A DNA stretch of 64,000 nucleotides, from contig NZ_QRDX01000001.1 of the NCBI RefSeq assembly GCF_003386195.1, forward strand, positions 682,001 to 746,000, given 5' to 3'. Shown here one piece after another: positions 26,918 through 36,601 of this stretch. A program made the position numbers and the translations under genes. This stretch comes from Seonamhaeicola aphaedonensis. GTDB taxonomy: Bacteria; Bacteroidota; Bacteroidia; Flavobacteriales; Flavobacteriaceae. The notes below the pieces were generated by a model that worked only from the letters and a program-made list of their open reading frames with translations, made no database searches and was not told where the DNA came from. Each line of letters begins with the position of its first letter. Within the stretch, counting starts at the first letter, position 1.

Positions 26918-26925
26918 TAAATTTG
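26918..26925 (+). promoter_or_regulatory. -7 box of prs
   Basis: TAAATTTG matches the Bacteroidota TAnnTTTG box and lies 51 bases before the prs start codon. No clear -33 TTG-type box. Confidence 0.5.
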
Positions 26926-26976
26926 CACCTCGCTTGAAAAAGCAGTGCTTAAACACTAAAAAACAACACGTTAACC

Positions 26977-27918
26977 ATGCCTATTGTAATTACTGAAGCT
27001 AAAATTTTTGCTTGCACCCAAAGTATTGAGCTAGGGGAAAAAATAGCTAAAGCTTTTGGGGCTGAATTGGGTAATGTAATTACTTCTACTTACAGTGATG
27101 GTGAATTCCAACCATCATATGAGGAATCCATACGTGGTACTAGGATTTTCATTATTGGGTCTACACACCCAAGTCCAAGAAATTTAATGGAAATGTTGTT
27201 AATGATTGATGCTGCAAAACGTGCTTCTGCTAGACATATTACAGCCGTAATGCCCTATTTTGGATGGGCAAGACAAGATAGGAAGGATAAACCACGTGTG
27301 CCAATTGCTGCAAAAATGATAGCTAAAATGCTAGAAACAGCTGGTGCTACACGAATTATCACCATGGACTTACATGCTGACCAAATTCAAGGGTTCTTTG
27401 AGAAGCCTGTTGATCACTTGTTTGCATCTACCATTTTCCTGCCTTATTTAAGAAGTTTAAATCTAGATAATCTTACTATTGCTTCTCCAGATATGGGAGG
27501 TTCAAAAAGAGCTTATGCCTATTCTAAAGCTTTAGAGAGTGATGTTGTTATCTGTTATAAGCAACGTGCCAAAGCCAACGTGATTTCTCACATGGAGCTC
27601 ATTGGAGATGTTACCGGTAAAAATGTAGTCCTTGTTGATGACATGGTAGATACCGCTGGAACACTTACCAAAGCTGCAGACTTAATGATGGAACGCGGCG
27701 CATTAAGTGTTAGAGCTATTTGTACACACCCAGTTTTATCTGGAAAAGCTTACAAAAACTTAGAAAACTCAAAATTAGAAGAACTTATAGTTACAGACTC
27801 TATACCTTTAACACAACAAAGTGATAAAATTAGAGTATTAAGTTGTGCAGATTTGTTTGCTGAAGTTATGGAAAAAGTGCACAACAACCAGAGTATAAGT
27901 TCAAAATTCGTAATGTAA
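26977..27918 (+). CDS. prs: Ribose-phosphate pyrophosphokinase
   Basis: 313 residues, normal length. It makes PRPP from ribose 5-phosphate and ATP for nucleotide, His and Trp synthesis. Family landmarks: FACTQSIELGEKIAKAFG at the start, PYFGWARQDRKDKPR (ATP site), ITMDLHADQIQGFF, SPDMGGSKRAYAYSKAL and the PRPP loop VVLVDDMVDTAGTLTKA. First gene of prs-rplY, a pair usual in many bacteria. ATG at 26977 starts directly in the conserved region. Confidence 0.97.
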   Translation: MPIVITEAKIFACTQSIELGEKIAKAFGAELGNVITSTYSDGEFQPSYEESIRGTRIFIIGSTHPSPRNLMEMLLMIDAAKRASARHITAVMPYFGWARQDRKDKPRVPIAAKMIAKMLETAGATRIITMDLHADQIQGFFEKPVDHLFASTIFLPYLRSLNLDNLTIASPDMGGSKRAYAYSKALESDVVICYKQRAKANVISHMELIGDVTGKNVVLVDDMVDTAGTLTKAADLMMERGALSVRAICTHPVLSGKAYKNLENSKLEELIVTDSIPLTQQSDKIRVLSCADLFAEVMEKVHNNQSISSKFVM

Positions 27919-28044
27919 ATTAATAATTAAACTTAAATAGAAATGAAAACGACTTGAAATATAAATTATGTTAAAATCCATTAATAAGATTTTATTTCAA
28001 AAAGTTTACATAATACCTTTTTTAATAATAAATAAACAACAATT

Positions 28045-28668
28045 ATGAAATCAATTACAATCAACGGATCTCAAAGAGAAAGCGTGGGCAAAAAAGCAAC
28101 AAAGGCCTTACGTAATGCTGGACAGGTTCCTTGCGTATTATACGGAGGGGATAATCCAGTGCATTTCTCTGCACCTGAATTAGCTTTCTCTAAACTGGTT
28201 TATACGCCTAATGCGCATACAGTTGTAATTAGCTTAGATAATGGTGAAACTTTTAACGCAGTATTACAGGATATTCAATTTCACCCTGTAACCGATGCTA
28301 TTCTACACATAGATTTCTATCAGTTATTTGAGAATAAAGAAATCGCTCTTGACATTCCTGTAAACCTTGTTGGTAACTCAAGAGGTGTTAAAAATGGAGG
28401 TGTATTAAGAAGAAACAACCGTAAATTACGTGTTAAAGCACTTCCAGCAAACTTACCAGACTTTATAGAGGTAGATATTACACCACTTAAAATTGGAGGT
28501 AAAGTTTACGTTGGTGATTTACCAAGTGATGATTACAAATTCTTGCACCCAGACAACACAGTAGTATGTCAAGTAAGAACTTCTAGAACAGCTGTTGCTG
28601 ATGAAGACGATGATGAAGAAACTACTGAAGAAGGAGCAGAAGCAGCAGCAGAAGCTACTCAAGAATAG
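28045..28668 (+). CDS. rplY: 50S ribosomal protein L25/general stress protein Ctc
   Basis: 207 residues. N-terminal L25 domain that binds 5S rRNA ([26 protein letters not shown]), then the TL5/Ctc beta domain ([27 protein letters not shown]). The tail from about residue 185 is acidic and Ala-rich, as often in Bacteroidota. 126 bases after prs, followed by a strong terminator. Confidence 0.95.
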   Translation: MKSITINGSQRESVGKKATKALRNAGQVPCVLYGGDNPVHFSAPELAFSKLVYTPNAHTVVISLDNGETFNAVLQDIQFHPVTDAILHIDFYQLFENKEIALDIPVNLVGNSRGVKNGGVLRRNNRKLRVKALPANLPDFIEVDITPLKIGGKVYVGDLPSDDYKFLHPDNTVVCQVRTSRTAVADEDDDEETTEEGAEAAAEATQE

Positions 28669-28686
28669 AGTAACCCTTTTAATTAT

Positions 28687-28719
28687 AAAAAAGCATCCTG
28701 TTTTCAGGATGCTTTTTTA
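28687..28719 (+). terminator. Terminator after rplY
   Basis: Perfect stem AAAAGCATCCTG/CAGGATGCTTTT with a TTTT loop and T-run, about 20 bases after the rplY stop. Confidence 0.95.
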
Positions 28720-28736
28720 TTTTTACCAAACAAATA

Positions 28737-28803
28737 TTTGGGCGTTCCCTATCGGGTCGGGCTTTCCACGTTACATGGTAACTTGTTGCAATCCCTAACG
28801 CAA
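28737..28803 (+). repeat. Dispersed repeat, copy 1 (TGGGCGTTCCC family)
   Basis: Starts TTTGGGCGTTCCCT, then GGGTCGGGCTTTCC, and ends CAATCCCTAACGCA. A second copy lies at 45453-45535, with the same start and end motifs and a different middle. It is noncoding and follows a terminator. It resembles the intergenic REP-like elements known in flavobacterial genomes. Confidence 0.8.
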
Positions 28804-28848
28804 ACCAATTTAGTCTCATTACTGTAGCATTGTTCTAAGTATTAAACT

Positions 28849-29475
28849 ATGTGCCAATTTTTTAAAAGATTATTTAGAAAGAACCCTAGAGAAACACAAG
28901 AAGACCTCATGAAAAAATTTTTAATAGTTGGTTTAGGTAATATTGGAGAAAAATATGAAAATACTCGCCACAATATTGGGTTTAAAGTTTTAGATCATTT
29001 TGCAAAAAAAGAAGATTTATCATTCGAGCCTCAAAAACTAGGGGATTTAACTACCTATAAATTGAAGGGGAGAACTTTTATTTTTTTAAAACCAAGCACT
29101 TACATGAATTTAAGCGGGAAAGCTGTATTATACTGGTTAACTAAGGAGAAAATTCCTTTAGAAAACTTGCTTGTTGTTACAGATGATTTGAATCTTCCTT
29201 TTGGAAGTATCAGACTAAAAACAAAAGGAAGTGATGGAGGGCACAATGGCCTAAAGGATATTCAGGATAAATTAAATACCACAAAATATAACCGTTTTAG
29301 GTTTGGTATAAGTGATACTTTTAGTAAAGGCAAACAAGTAAATTATGTATTAGGACAATGGAATGAAGAAGAAAATGACAAACTCCCTGAGAGGTTAGAC
29401 AAATCTGTAGATTTAATTAAATCTTTTGTTTTGGCTGGTGTAAATGCAACCATGAATATGTTTAATGGGAAATAA
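28849..29475 (+). CDS. pth: Peptidyl-tRNA hydrolase
   Basis: 208 residues. It frees tRNAs from peptidyl-tRNA dropped by the ribosome. Landmarks: FLIVGLGNIGEKYENTRHNIGF (catalytic His), FLKPSTYMNLSGKAV, VTDDLNLPFGSIRLK and GGHNGLKDI. A basic N-terminal extension (MCQFFKRLFRKNPRETQED) precedes the usual start; similar extensions occur in other flavobacterial homologues, but ATG at 28909 is an alternative start. Co-directional with prs and rplY. Confidence 0.93.
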   Translation: MCQFFKRLFRKNPRETQEDLMKKFLIVGLGNIGEKYENTRHNIGFKVLDHFAKKEDLSFEPQKLGDLTTYKLKGRTFIFLKPSTYMNLSGKAVLYWLTKEKIPLENLLVVTDDLNLPFGSIRLKTKGSDGGHNGLKDIQDKLNTTKYNRFRFGISDTFSKGKQVNYVLGQWNEEENDKLPERLDKSVDLIKSFVLAGVNATMNMFNGK

Positions 29476-29556
29476 AGTAGTATGTCATTCTGAATTTATT
29501 TTCAGAATTTGAAACTAGTTCAGATCGACAAATGTGTAGTTTTTTAGACAGCCTCT

Positions 29557-32325
29557 TTATCTAATAATAATCTTTTTAGTAGTTTTCCTAATACCATCAC
29601 TTACATTCAATATATACATGCCTGATTGTGCATGACTCATATTTATAGATTCATTAAAGCTAGTAACATTGAGATATTCTTTTGAGTAGATAGTTCGACC
29701 TCTCAAATCATAAATTTCTAAATCAATTGTACTTGCCGAAGCATTGCTAAATTTAACAGTAAAGTCTCCCCTATTAGGATTTGGAAAAACTGTTAAGTTA
29801 TTGACAAAATCATAAAAGTCTGGGTTGCTTAATGTCACTGTTGTAGTACATAATTCAATAAACCAAGAGTTAAGAGTTCCTGTATCATCAGTTGCAAGAT
29901 CAATCACCCCTAAATCCCAATCTCCTGATGGGTTTTCACCATTAAATGTGCTTAGTGGATTCTCGGGTTTGTAAACTTCATTACCCTCTGTATTAGCACA
30001 ATCAATTGTACTAGCATAATCATCAAACGTAATAATTAAACTACCCGATGAACACGACCCTGGAGTTATTAAGTTTATTGCTGTAGATTGCGGACTTAAA
30101 AGAGCAATTTGTAGATCTCCTTTATAAGTATGAGTAATATCAACCCCAATATTAATATCTGTTATAGAAGTTGATTCGCTAACTGTAATTTTACTTCTCT
30201 GAAATGAGGAGCCTCCATCTATTATTGTTAAAGGAAGATCCGTCCCCCCAGAATAAATATTACAAGTTTCTGTAACTGTGTAGCCAATAGCAAAATCTAC
30301 TTCATTGATATTGAAAAATATATTTTCAGCAGGGTCAGCTTCAACCATAATTCTACAAAAAGGTGCTGCTACGCCTGCTGGTAAAGTGACTTCTGCACTT
30401 CCGTCATTAGAAGTCGAATCTAGTAATAGATAAGGATAAGTAAGACCCCCATCAATAGACAGCTTTATATTTACATTAGTTGTATTTATTGGGTTCGAGT
30501 CTGTACCAGCTACATCCCATTCTACAGTTTGCGTACTTCCAACAGTATAACTTATTCCTAAAGTATTTTGTGAGGTTACCTTAAAAGCACCTCCATTATT
30601 CACAACATTAACTTGCATACCATCAGTTGCTGTTTGGCCATAAGCACTTACACCAGAACCGTTATCTCTAACGGTTAATTGAAAGTTTAAAGTTCTAGGC
30701 ACAGATGCTAGTTTTTCCCAGGTAGTAGAACCATTAGAAATTCTTAAATCTTCAAAACTTGGAATATACCTTACCGGATTTGTGGTTGGATATAGAGACC
30801 TCACCAACGGCCCCGTCGTACTACTTTCAGTAATACTACCTTGACTAGCTGCTAAATCGTATTGTTCCCATGTGAAAGTATGTGTACCAGTACCATCATC
30901 ATCACTAGAAGAACCTGTTAATTTATAAGGTGTTGAAATAGGGATGCTATAGTCATTACCTGCATTGGCAATAGGAGCATTGTTTCCTGCCGAGGACTCT
31001 TCATCACAGCTATTTGAAGAAATATTAGCCCATATTTCCTGTATGCTTATTTGATGAAAATAATCATCGCCGTTTGATTGCACATTATCAGGGGCACATA
31101 AACCCGCATATGCCATGATAGTAGAGCCACTACCAGGCTCATAAGAACTTGATGGAGACCATTGTTGATTGGGTGGATCTGCAACTACACACGCACCATT
31201 CTCACTACTCCAAGTATGTCTTGCTCCAAATTGATGCCCCATTTCATGAGCCACATATTCTACATCAAAAACGTCTCCTGTTGGATTAGGTAGTCCAGTA
31301 GCTCCTTTCGCTTTAGTAACACTATTACAAGGCCCATTCAATGTTGCTAGCCCTCCATTATCTGTACAAAACACATGACCTATATCATAACCATTTGAAC
31401 CGAGAGCATTGTCAATTGCAGTCTGATTAGCATTTAACATGGTTTGATTAACGGTATTCTCATAAGGATCAGTATCAGGGTCTAAAAAAATAATGCTTGT
31501 ATTATCTACCATTGTCATAGTCAAAGATAAATCGCGTTCAAAAATTCCATTCACACGATTCATGGTCACCATCATCGCTGCTATTACTGCATTTTTCTTA
31601 TTCGTATCAGAAGCTCCTGGAGGCAAATTAGCGCCGTTTGAACCCCAATGGTATTCGGCATATTCGGCAGTACAGGCCAAAGCTAACTCATAGGTTCTTA
31701 GGGTGCCATCATTTGCATTAAGAGATTCAAGTGCTTTTATATTTGAACTCAACTTAGCTTGATTAAGGTCATCAATAAATTTGCATTCAAAGGAATTTTT
31801 ATTCGGTTCTAAATCAGCCTTAGCATAAATCATATAATTTTTAGTTCCGTAGCTAACAGGGTCAATAAACTCAACAGGTTTGGTAGGAGACAATGTCATT
31901 CCATGAAATCCTTTTGGAGTGATACTAAAACGAATCATTGCACCCGAATTATTAACATGTTCCCCTATATAACACCTCATATTAGGATGTTTTTCTTGAA
32001 AATTCTCTTCAAATAAAGGAGCTTCTTTAATTCTGTATGGTTGTAATTGTCCATTCTTATCTGGAAAACTTAGTATTATTCCAGATGTCTTTTTAGAATT
32101 TTTTCTACTGGGTATATTTTTCAAAAGTGTTGATAGCCTTACTAAATCCAACTGATAATATTTAGCTTTTTTTATTTCTTCTTTTTGTGAAAGTTTTGAT
32201 TCCTTTAAAGCATTCTCTCTTGAAGTCTTTACCCAAATAGATGAATTTTCTTGGGCATAAAAATTAATCGAGAATAAGAAAAGCAGCAGGTATAAACCAA
32301 TATATTTGCAGTAAGTTTGTTTCAT
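29557..32325 (-). CDS. Reprolysin-like metallopeptidase, T9SS-secreted, with P-domain
   Basis: About 922 residues from ATG 32325 (signal peptide to NFYAQ). Pro-region about 30-200 with EAPLFEENFQEKHPNMRCYIG; zinc metallopeptidase with HEMGHQFGARHTW (HExxHxxGxxH, about 358) and the downstream Met-turn region (GSTIMAYAG). Then beta-sandwich domains, a proprotein convertase P-domain (about 720-850), and a T9SS type A tail (NLTVFPNPNRGDFTVKFS, ending KTTKKIIIR). It should be an extracellular or surface protease. A TTG further upstream is in frame, but the signal peptide fixes ATG 32325. It is a paralogue of the gene at 33098. Confidence 0.92.
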   Translation of the reverse strand: MKQTYCKYIGLYLLLFLFSINFYAQENSSIWVKTSRENALKESKLSQKEEIKKAKYYQLDLVRLSTLLKNIPSRKNSKKTSGIILSFPDKNGQLQPYRIKEAPLFEENFQEKHPNMRCYIGEHVNNSGAMIRFSITPKGFHGMTLSPTKPVEFIDPVSYGTKNYMIYAKADLEPNKNSFECKFIDDLNQAKLSSNIKALESLNANDGTLRTYELALACTAEYAEYHWGSNGANLPPGASDTNKKNAVIAAMMVTMNRVNGIFERDLSLTMTMVDNTSIIFLDPDTDPYENTVNQTMLNANQTAIDNALGSNGYDIGHVFCTDNGGLATLNGPCNSVTKAKGATGLPNPTGDVFDVEYVAHEMGHQFGARHTWSSENGACVVADPPNQQWSPSSSYEPGSGSTIMAYAGLCAPDNVQSNGDDYFHQISIQEIWANISSNSCDEESSAGNNAPIANAGNDYSIPISTPYKLTGSSSDDDGTGTHTFTWEQYDLAASQGSITESSTTGPLVRSLYPTTNPVRYIPSFEDLRISNGSTTWEKLASVPRTLNFQLTVRDNGSGVSAYGQTATDGMQVNVVNNGGAFKVTSQNTLGISYTVGSTQTVEWDVAGTDSNPINTTNVNIKLSIDGGLTYPYLLLDSTSNDGSAEVTLPAGVAAPFCRIMVEADPAENIFFNINEVDFAIGYTVTETCNIYSGGTDLPLTIIDGGSSFQRSKITVSESTSITDINIGVDITHTYKGDLQIALLSPQSTAINLITPGSCSSGSLIITFDDYASTIDCANTEGNEVYKPENPLSTFNGENPSGDWDLGVIDLATDDTGTLNSWFIELCTTTVTLSNPDFYDFVNNLTVFPNPNRGDFTVKFSNASASTIDLEIYDLRGRTIYSKEYLNVTSFNESINMSHAQSGMYILNVSDGIRKTTKKIIIR

Positions 32326-32375
32326 ATTGCACGATTTAGACAAAATGATAGACTCTAAAAATAGCTTCAAATATT

Positions 32376-32948
32376 ATGAATAACAAAAATAGTCGCTGTA
32401 AATTAAGAAATAGCAGACATTTAACCCCTTGCTTTTTAGTGTTTTTTTCTGTTATCATATCCTTTTTAAGCTGTAAATCAAAAAATAATTTACCTAGTAC
32501 CTCTTCGGATACAATTAGTAAATTATGGTGCCCTGAGAGTGATTTTTGTGAACTAGAAATATTGATTGATAAACATTTGCAACTAAAGAAGGACAAATTT
32601 GGAATGTCTTATGTTGAGATAAGTGAGGGTAATAAAATTATTCTAAAGTTCAAATATAAGAGAACGGAAAATCTAGATCTTTCAGACTCTAACTATAGAG
32701 AAGAAGTGTTTGTTATTCTAGATCCAAACGAGGTAGAACTTGAAACTAATAATTTTAAACGTACTCCAATAATCTTTGGACGCTGGTGTTTTTGTAAAGG
32801 GCAAGCTGGAAATTTTGGAGTTAGAAAAGGTAAGCTCTCAATAAAGAAACTAAAAAATAATTTTTACCATCTTAAATTAAATTTTAAAGTAGATGAAGTG
32901 CCTCAAATAATCTCAAATATCAACCATGTTTTTAATTTATCAGTGTGA
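32376..32948 (+). CDS. Predicted lipoprotein between two metallopeptidase genes
   Basis: 190 residues. N-terminal basic stretch, hydrophobic segment (FLVFFSVIISFLSC) with Cys at a lipobox-like position, then a soluble domain with cysteines in LWCPESDFCELEI and GRWCFCKGQ, perhaps disulphide-linked. It starts 50 bases from the divergent metallopeptidase start, so their promoters must overlap. Possibly linked to those proteases, for instance as an inhibitor, but no family is recognised. Confidence 0.65.
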   Translation: MNNKNSRCKLRNSRHLTPCFLVFFSVIISFLSCKSKNNLPSTSSDTISKLWCPESDFCELEILIDKHLQLKKDKFGMSYVEISEGNKIILKFKYKRTENLDLSDSNYREEVFVILDPNEVELETNNFKRTPIIFGRWCFCKGQAGNFGVRKGKLSIKKLKNNFYHLKLNFKVDEVPQIISNINHVFNLSV

Positions 32949-33097
32949 TAGTAAAATATATGTTAATACCTTTCAAACTTAATATTTAAAAACCCTTGAA
33001 ATCATTTATGTTAAAACTAAACTCCTTCTCTGACAAAAATCTGTAGAATTTATTAAACATATTTTTATTCGTCTAAAGCATTTTCAGAAATACTATT

Positions 33098-36000
33098 TTA
33101 TTTAACAACAATCTTTTTAAGGGATTTTTTTACACCATCACTTACATTCAAAATATACATGCCAGATTGAACAAATGGGATGTTTATATGTTCATGAAAG
33201 TCACCAGTTACTTGAAAAGTTTTATTAAAAAGAAACCTTCCTCTGGCATCAAACATTTCAATAGTTATATTTCTGTTTAACGAACCATTTAGTTTAATAG
33301 TAAACATTCCACTATTAGGATTTGGGTAAACAACAAAATTCTCAAAACCAAATTGTTCAATATTTTCTGTTGGAAGAACAACAAGCATATAATCCTCTAC
33401 TTCACCATCACCACCATTGGCAGTAGGCACTAATGGAGTGCCATCATATCCTGTAACAACTCTCATAACAGTACTTCCTAAAACCGCATCTAGAGGAACA
33501 GCTATAGATAAAGGAGAATTACCTGTAGCCGAATTGCTAACATTGGTAGCAGTGCCTAAATCATATTCTTCACCTGCGTCAACAAAACTGCCATTTTGAT
33601 TCCAATCAATCCACACTTTGGTATCGGTAGTAAAATTACCTTCGGTACTTACATTAACTGTTAAGTTGTAGGCACTCTCTCTACTCAGTTCTGTTGAAAT
33701 AGTTGTGTAATCTGAATAGTCTTCAACCTTGGTAGATGGATTGTTTATGGTGTTTAATTGCACTAAATTTATTGAGGTTTCAAAAGCTGTATTTGGCAAT
33801 ACGTTAATAGTATAATCTTCTACTTCACCATCAAACCCATTTTCACAAGACGTTACAACGCCATCATCTTTATATTTTGTTGATACTCTCATGGTAGTGT
33901 TTCCTGTGGCTGCTGTTGCAGGAACTGTAATAGAAAGTGGTGTATTAACTGTTGGTCCATTAGATACATTAGTAGCATCACCTAAATTATATTCTTCTCC
34001 AGCATCATCAAAACTACAATTTTGATTCCAGTCAATCCAAACTTTAGTATTGGTAGTAAAGTTACCATCAGTATTCACATTAATCCTTAAATCATAAGAT
34101 ACATTTCTATTTACATTGGTTGTTGTTGCAGTATAATTACTATATCCAGAAGGTTTTCCAGAAGATTGGTTAATAGTATTAAACTGAACCAAAGTTGTAC
34201 TCGTATTGTATTCGGTATTAGCTATAGAGGTACAAACACCATTGTAAAAAGGAAAATTAAAGTCTTTATTTTTTGTAATGGAAGTTGAGGTTCCAGTAAC
34301 CGTAATGATATAATCATTTTGTGGAACGCTATTCAAGTTAGAAACCGTCATGGTGACAGTTCCTGAAGTGTTCAAGCTTGTTGGTGAAAATGATACTGCA
34401 GATCCAGAAGGATTTCCAGAGGCACTAAACGTTACCGTTTCGGAAAAACCATTGGCAGCTACATAATCAAAATTAAAAGTGGCTACAGAGTCTCCGCATG
34501 CTAGGGGCGACAGGGTTTCATTAACCACAAAAAAGTCTGGGTTTTGAGAAATAGAAAAGTTAAAATCAGAGACATCATAAAAAATATTATCTGCGGCCTC
34601 AACTAATATTCTAGCCTGATTAGTGTCTGCTATTGCAGGAACAGTATAGTCAAAAGTCCCATCATTAGGAGTGCCACTTGCAATAACCGTAGGAAATGTA
34701 ACCCCACCGTCTGTTGATAAAAGGATATTGACATTCTGACAATTAATTGTGGCATTTGTAGTTTCGCCAACTAACCAAGTAATAGTTTGATTACTACCCT
34801 GAGCCCATGATACAGGATTTTCAACTGAAAAAGGTGTAACATCTTCAACTACAATTTGCATAGTATCAAAACTAGATTGTCCTCCTGTTGATGTGCTTGG
34901 TGTTCTATCTCTTACAGTGAGCGCCCAGTTTAGAACTCTAGCCACAGAGGCTACAGTCTCCCAATCGCTCCCCAAAGTAGGGTTTGTTTGTTCAACATTT
35001 CCATTTAAAACACTATTAAATCTTGGGATGTATCTATTGGGTGAACTTGTTGGGGGTAAAGACCTATTCATTGGTCCTGTGGTTAATGCAGGTCCAAAAT
35101 TTAAAAAATTAGTAATACCACTATCAATTTGTTCCCAACAATAAGTTAAATTATCAGTACCATCAGGGTCTGTTGCAGTGCCTCTTAAAACGTAGGGTGT
35201 TCCTTTAGGGATGTTGTAATCACTTCCAGCATCAGCACTTGGAGGATTATTAGAAATAGTTTCAGTGGTTTGACAATTTTTACCTGCTAAATTATTTAGA
35301 ATTTGTTTGATACTATGATAATGAAAATAGTCATCACCATTCAACTCAACATTGTTAGAACCCTCTAAACCTGCATAAGCCATGATGGTAGAACCACTTC
35401 CTGGTTCTGATTGAACACTTGTTCCTTCATTTTCAAAAGCCCAGGTATGATTAGCTCCCATTTGATGTCCTATTTCATGAGCTACAAAATCAAGGTCGAA
35501 TAAATCACCTTGAGGCACACCATTTGAGGGAGATGTAAAAGCACTACCTTTAGAGTTATTATTGCACACACAACCTATACAACCTGCATTACCACCACCA
35601 CCAGAGGCTCCAAAAAGGTGACCGACGTCATAATTAGCCTCACCTATTTCACTTGTTAGGGTTGATTGTACTTCACCAGACCAAGCACCGTTAACTCCAA
35701 TATTAGCATCGGAATAAGGGTCCGTACCCGCATTGGTATAAATAACAAGGTTGTTGTTAGCAATTAACTCAAAAGTAACGGCCATATCAGTTTCAAAAAT
35801 TTCGTTCACTCTTGTTAAAGTAGCATTTATGGCAGCTAAAGCAGCCGCTACGGTACCGCCATGAAAGTTGGTGTATTCACCAGTGGTTGAAATTGCAATT
35901 CTAAATTTTTGCAGGGTTTGGTCATTAGCTCCACCTTCATCAGCTTTTAAGTTAAAATTATTGTTTTGTAAACTTTTACTTAAGTTATCAATCGTTTTAC

Positions 36001-36523
36001 ACTCTAGTTTTTTACTATGTTTTCGTGAACTTTTGTTGTATAAAATATAAATGTCAGAACCGTTTTCAAGAGGTTGCATGAATACATTAGGTCTATCTAT
36101 ATAGGTAATCATGGTTTGAATTCCTTGAGGGGAGGAACTCATCCTTAACCTTGCACCAGGATGATCTAAACTAAAACCAATAAAAGACTTAATTTCAGGA
36201 AATTTTTCTGAGAGCTCTTTTGCAAAAATGGGTGCTTCGTAAATTTTAAAACGCTCTAATACGCCCTCAATCCCAGGTATTGAAATAATAGTATTCTCTT
36301 CGTTCAGTTTAGATGACCTGAGAGGAACTTTTAATGTTTGCTTTTTAAATAGATCTGAATTAAACTTGAAAAAATTGGCGCTACTTTTATCTATTTCAAA
36401 CTTTAAAAGACTTTTGTTATTTTCAATAGCTTTTAGTTTTTCCCATGTAGTATTTTGGGCAGTAGCTGAAAATGCCATTAAAAACATTGCTATTGAAAAA
36501 ACATAATGTAGTTTTGCTTTCAT
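33098..36523 (-). CDS. Reprolysin-like metallopeptidase with GEVED domains, T9SS-secreted
   Basis: About 1141 residues from ATG 36523 (signal peptide ending SATAQ). Pro-region (IYEAPIFAKELSEKFPEIKSF), metallopeptidase motif HEIGHQMGANHTW (about 345) with GSTIMAYAGLE, Ig-like beta domains, then two GEVED-type modules, each with VWIDWNQN and DAGEEY (about 780-920 and 930-1050), then a T9SS tail (FVVYPNPNSGMFTIKLN, ending LKKIVVK). It is a paralogue of the 29557 gene in both the pro-region and tail; the middle domains differ. Likely a secreted or surface protease. Substrate unknown. Confidence 0.92.
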   Translation of the reverse strand: MKAKLHYVFSIAMFLMAFSATAQNTTWEKLKAIENNKSLLKFEIDKSSANFFKFNSDLFKKQTLKVPLRSSKLNEENTIISIPGIEGVLERFKIYEAPIFAKELSEKFPEIKSFIGFSLDHPGARLRMSSSPQGIQTMITYIDRPNVFMQPLENGSDIYILYNKSSRKHSKKLECKTIDNLSKSLQNNNFNLKADEGGANDQTLQKFRIAISTTGEYTNFHGGTVAAALAAINATLTRVNEIFETDMAVTFELIANNNLVIYTNAGTDPYSDANIGVNGAWSGEVQSTLTSEIGEANYDVGHLFGASGGGGNAGCIGCVCNNNSKGSAFTSPSNGVPQGDLFDLDFVAHEIGHQMGANHTWAFENEGTSVQSEPGSGSTIMAYAGLEGSNNVELNGDDYFHYHSIKQILNNLAGKNCQTTETISNNPPSADAGSDYNIPKGTPYVLRGTATDPDGTDNLTYCWEQIDSGITNFLNFGPALTTGPMNRSLPPTSSPNRYIPRFNSVLNGNVEQTNPTLGSDWETVASVARVLNWALTVRDRTPSTSTGGQSSFDTMQIVVEDVTPFSVENPVSWAQGSNQTITWLVGETTNATINCQNVNILLSTDGGVTFPTVIASGTPNDGTFDYTVPAIADTNQARILVEAADNIFYDVSDFNFSISQNPDFFVVNETLSPLACGDSVATFNFDYVAANGFSETVTFSASGNPSGSAVSFSPTSLNTSGTVTMTVSNLNSVPQNDYIITVTGTSTSITKNKDFNFPFYNGVCTSIANTEYNTSTTLVQFNTINQSSGKPSGYSNYTATTTNVNRNVSYDLRINVNTDGNFTTNTKVWIDWNQNCSFDDAGEEYNLGDATNVSNGPTVNTPLSITVPATAATGNTTMRVSTKYKDDGVVTSCENGFDGEVEDYTINVLPNTAFETSINLVQLNTINNPSTKVEDYSDYTTISTELSRESAYNLTVNVSTEGNFTTDTKVWIDWNQNGSFVDAGEEYDLGTATNVSNSATGNSPLSIAVPLDAVLGSTVMRVVTGYDGTPLVPTANGGDGEVEDYMLVVLPTENIEQFGFENFVVYPNPNSGMFTIKLNGSLNRNITIEMFDARGRFLFNKTFQVTGDFHEHINIPFVQSGMYILNVSDGVKKSLKKIVVK

Positions 36524-36601
36524 AAAGATTTTGGGCAATTCTTTTTTTGTCAATTAACAAATCTAGCTTTTTTAAATTAATTTAACAATTGGACTCATTA
36601 A

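Noticed and set aside
26621-26956. Minus-strand open frame of 111 codons
   Set aside because: It reads straight through the tRNA-Leu and its terminator; the stretch AELVDALDSKSSFFGSVGS is a well-known translation artefact of tRNA-Leu.
28595-28798. Plus-strand frame overlapping the rplY end
   Set aside because: Out of frame with rplY, lysine/leucine-rich artefact that crosses the terminator and the dispersed repeat.
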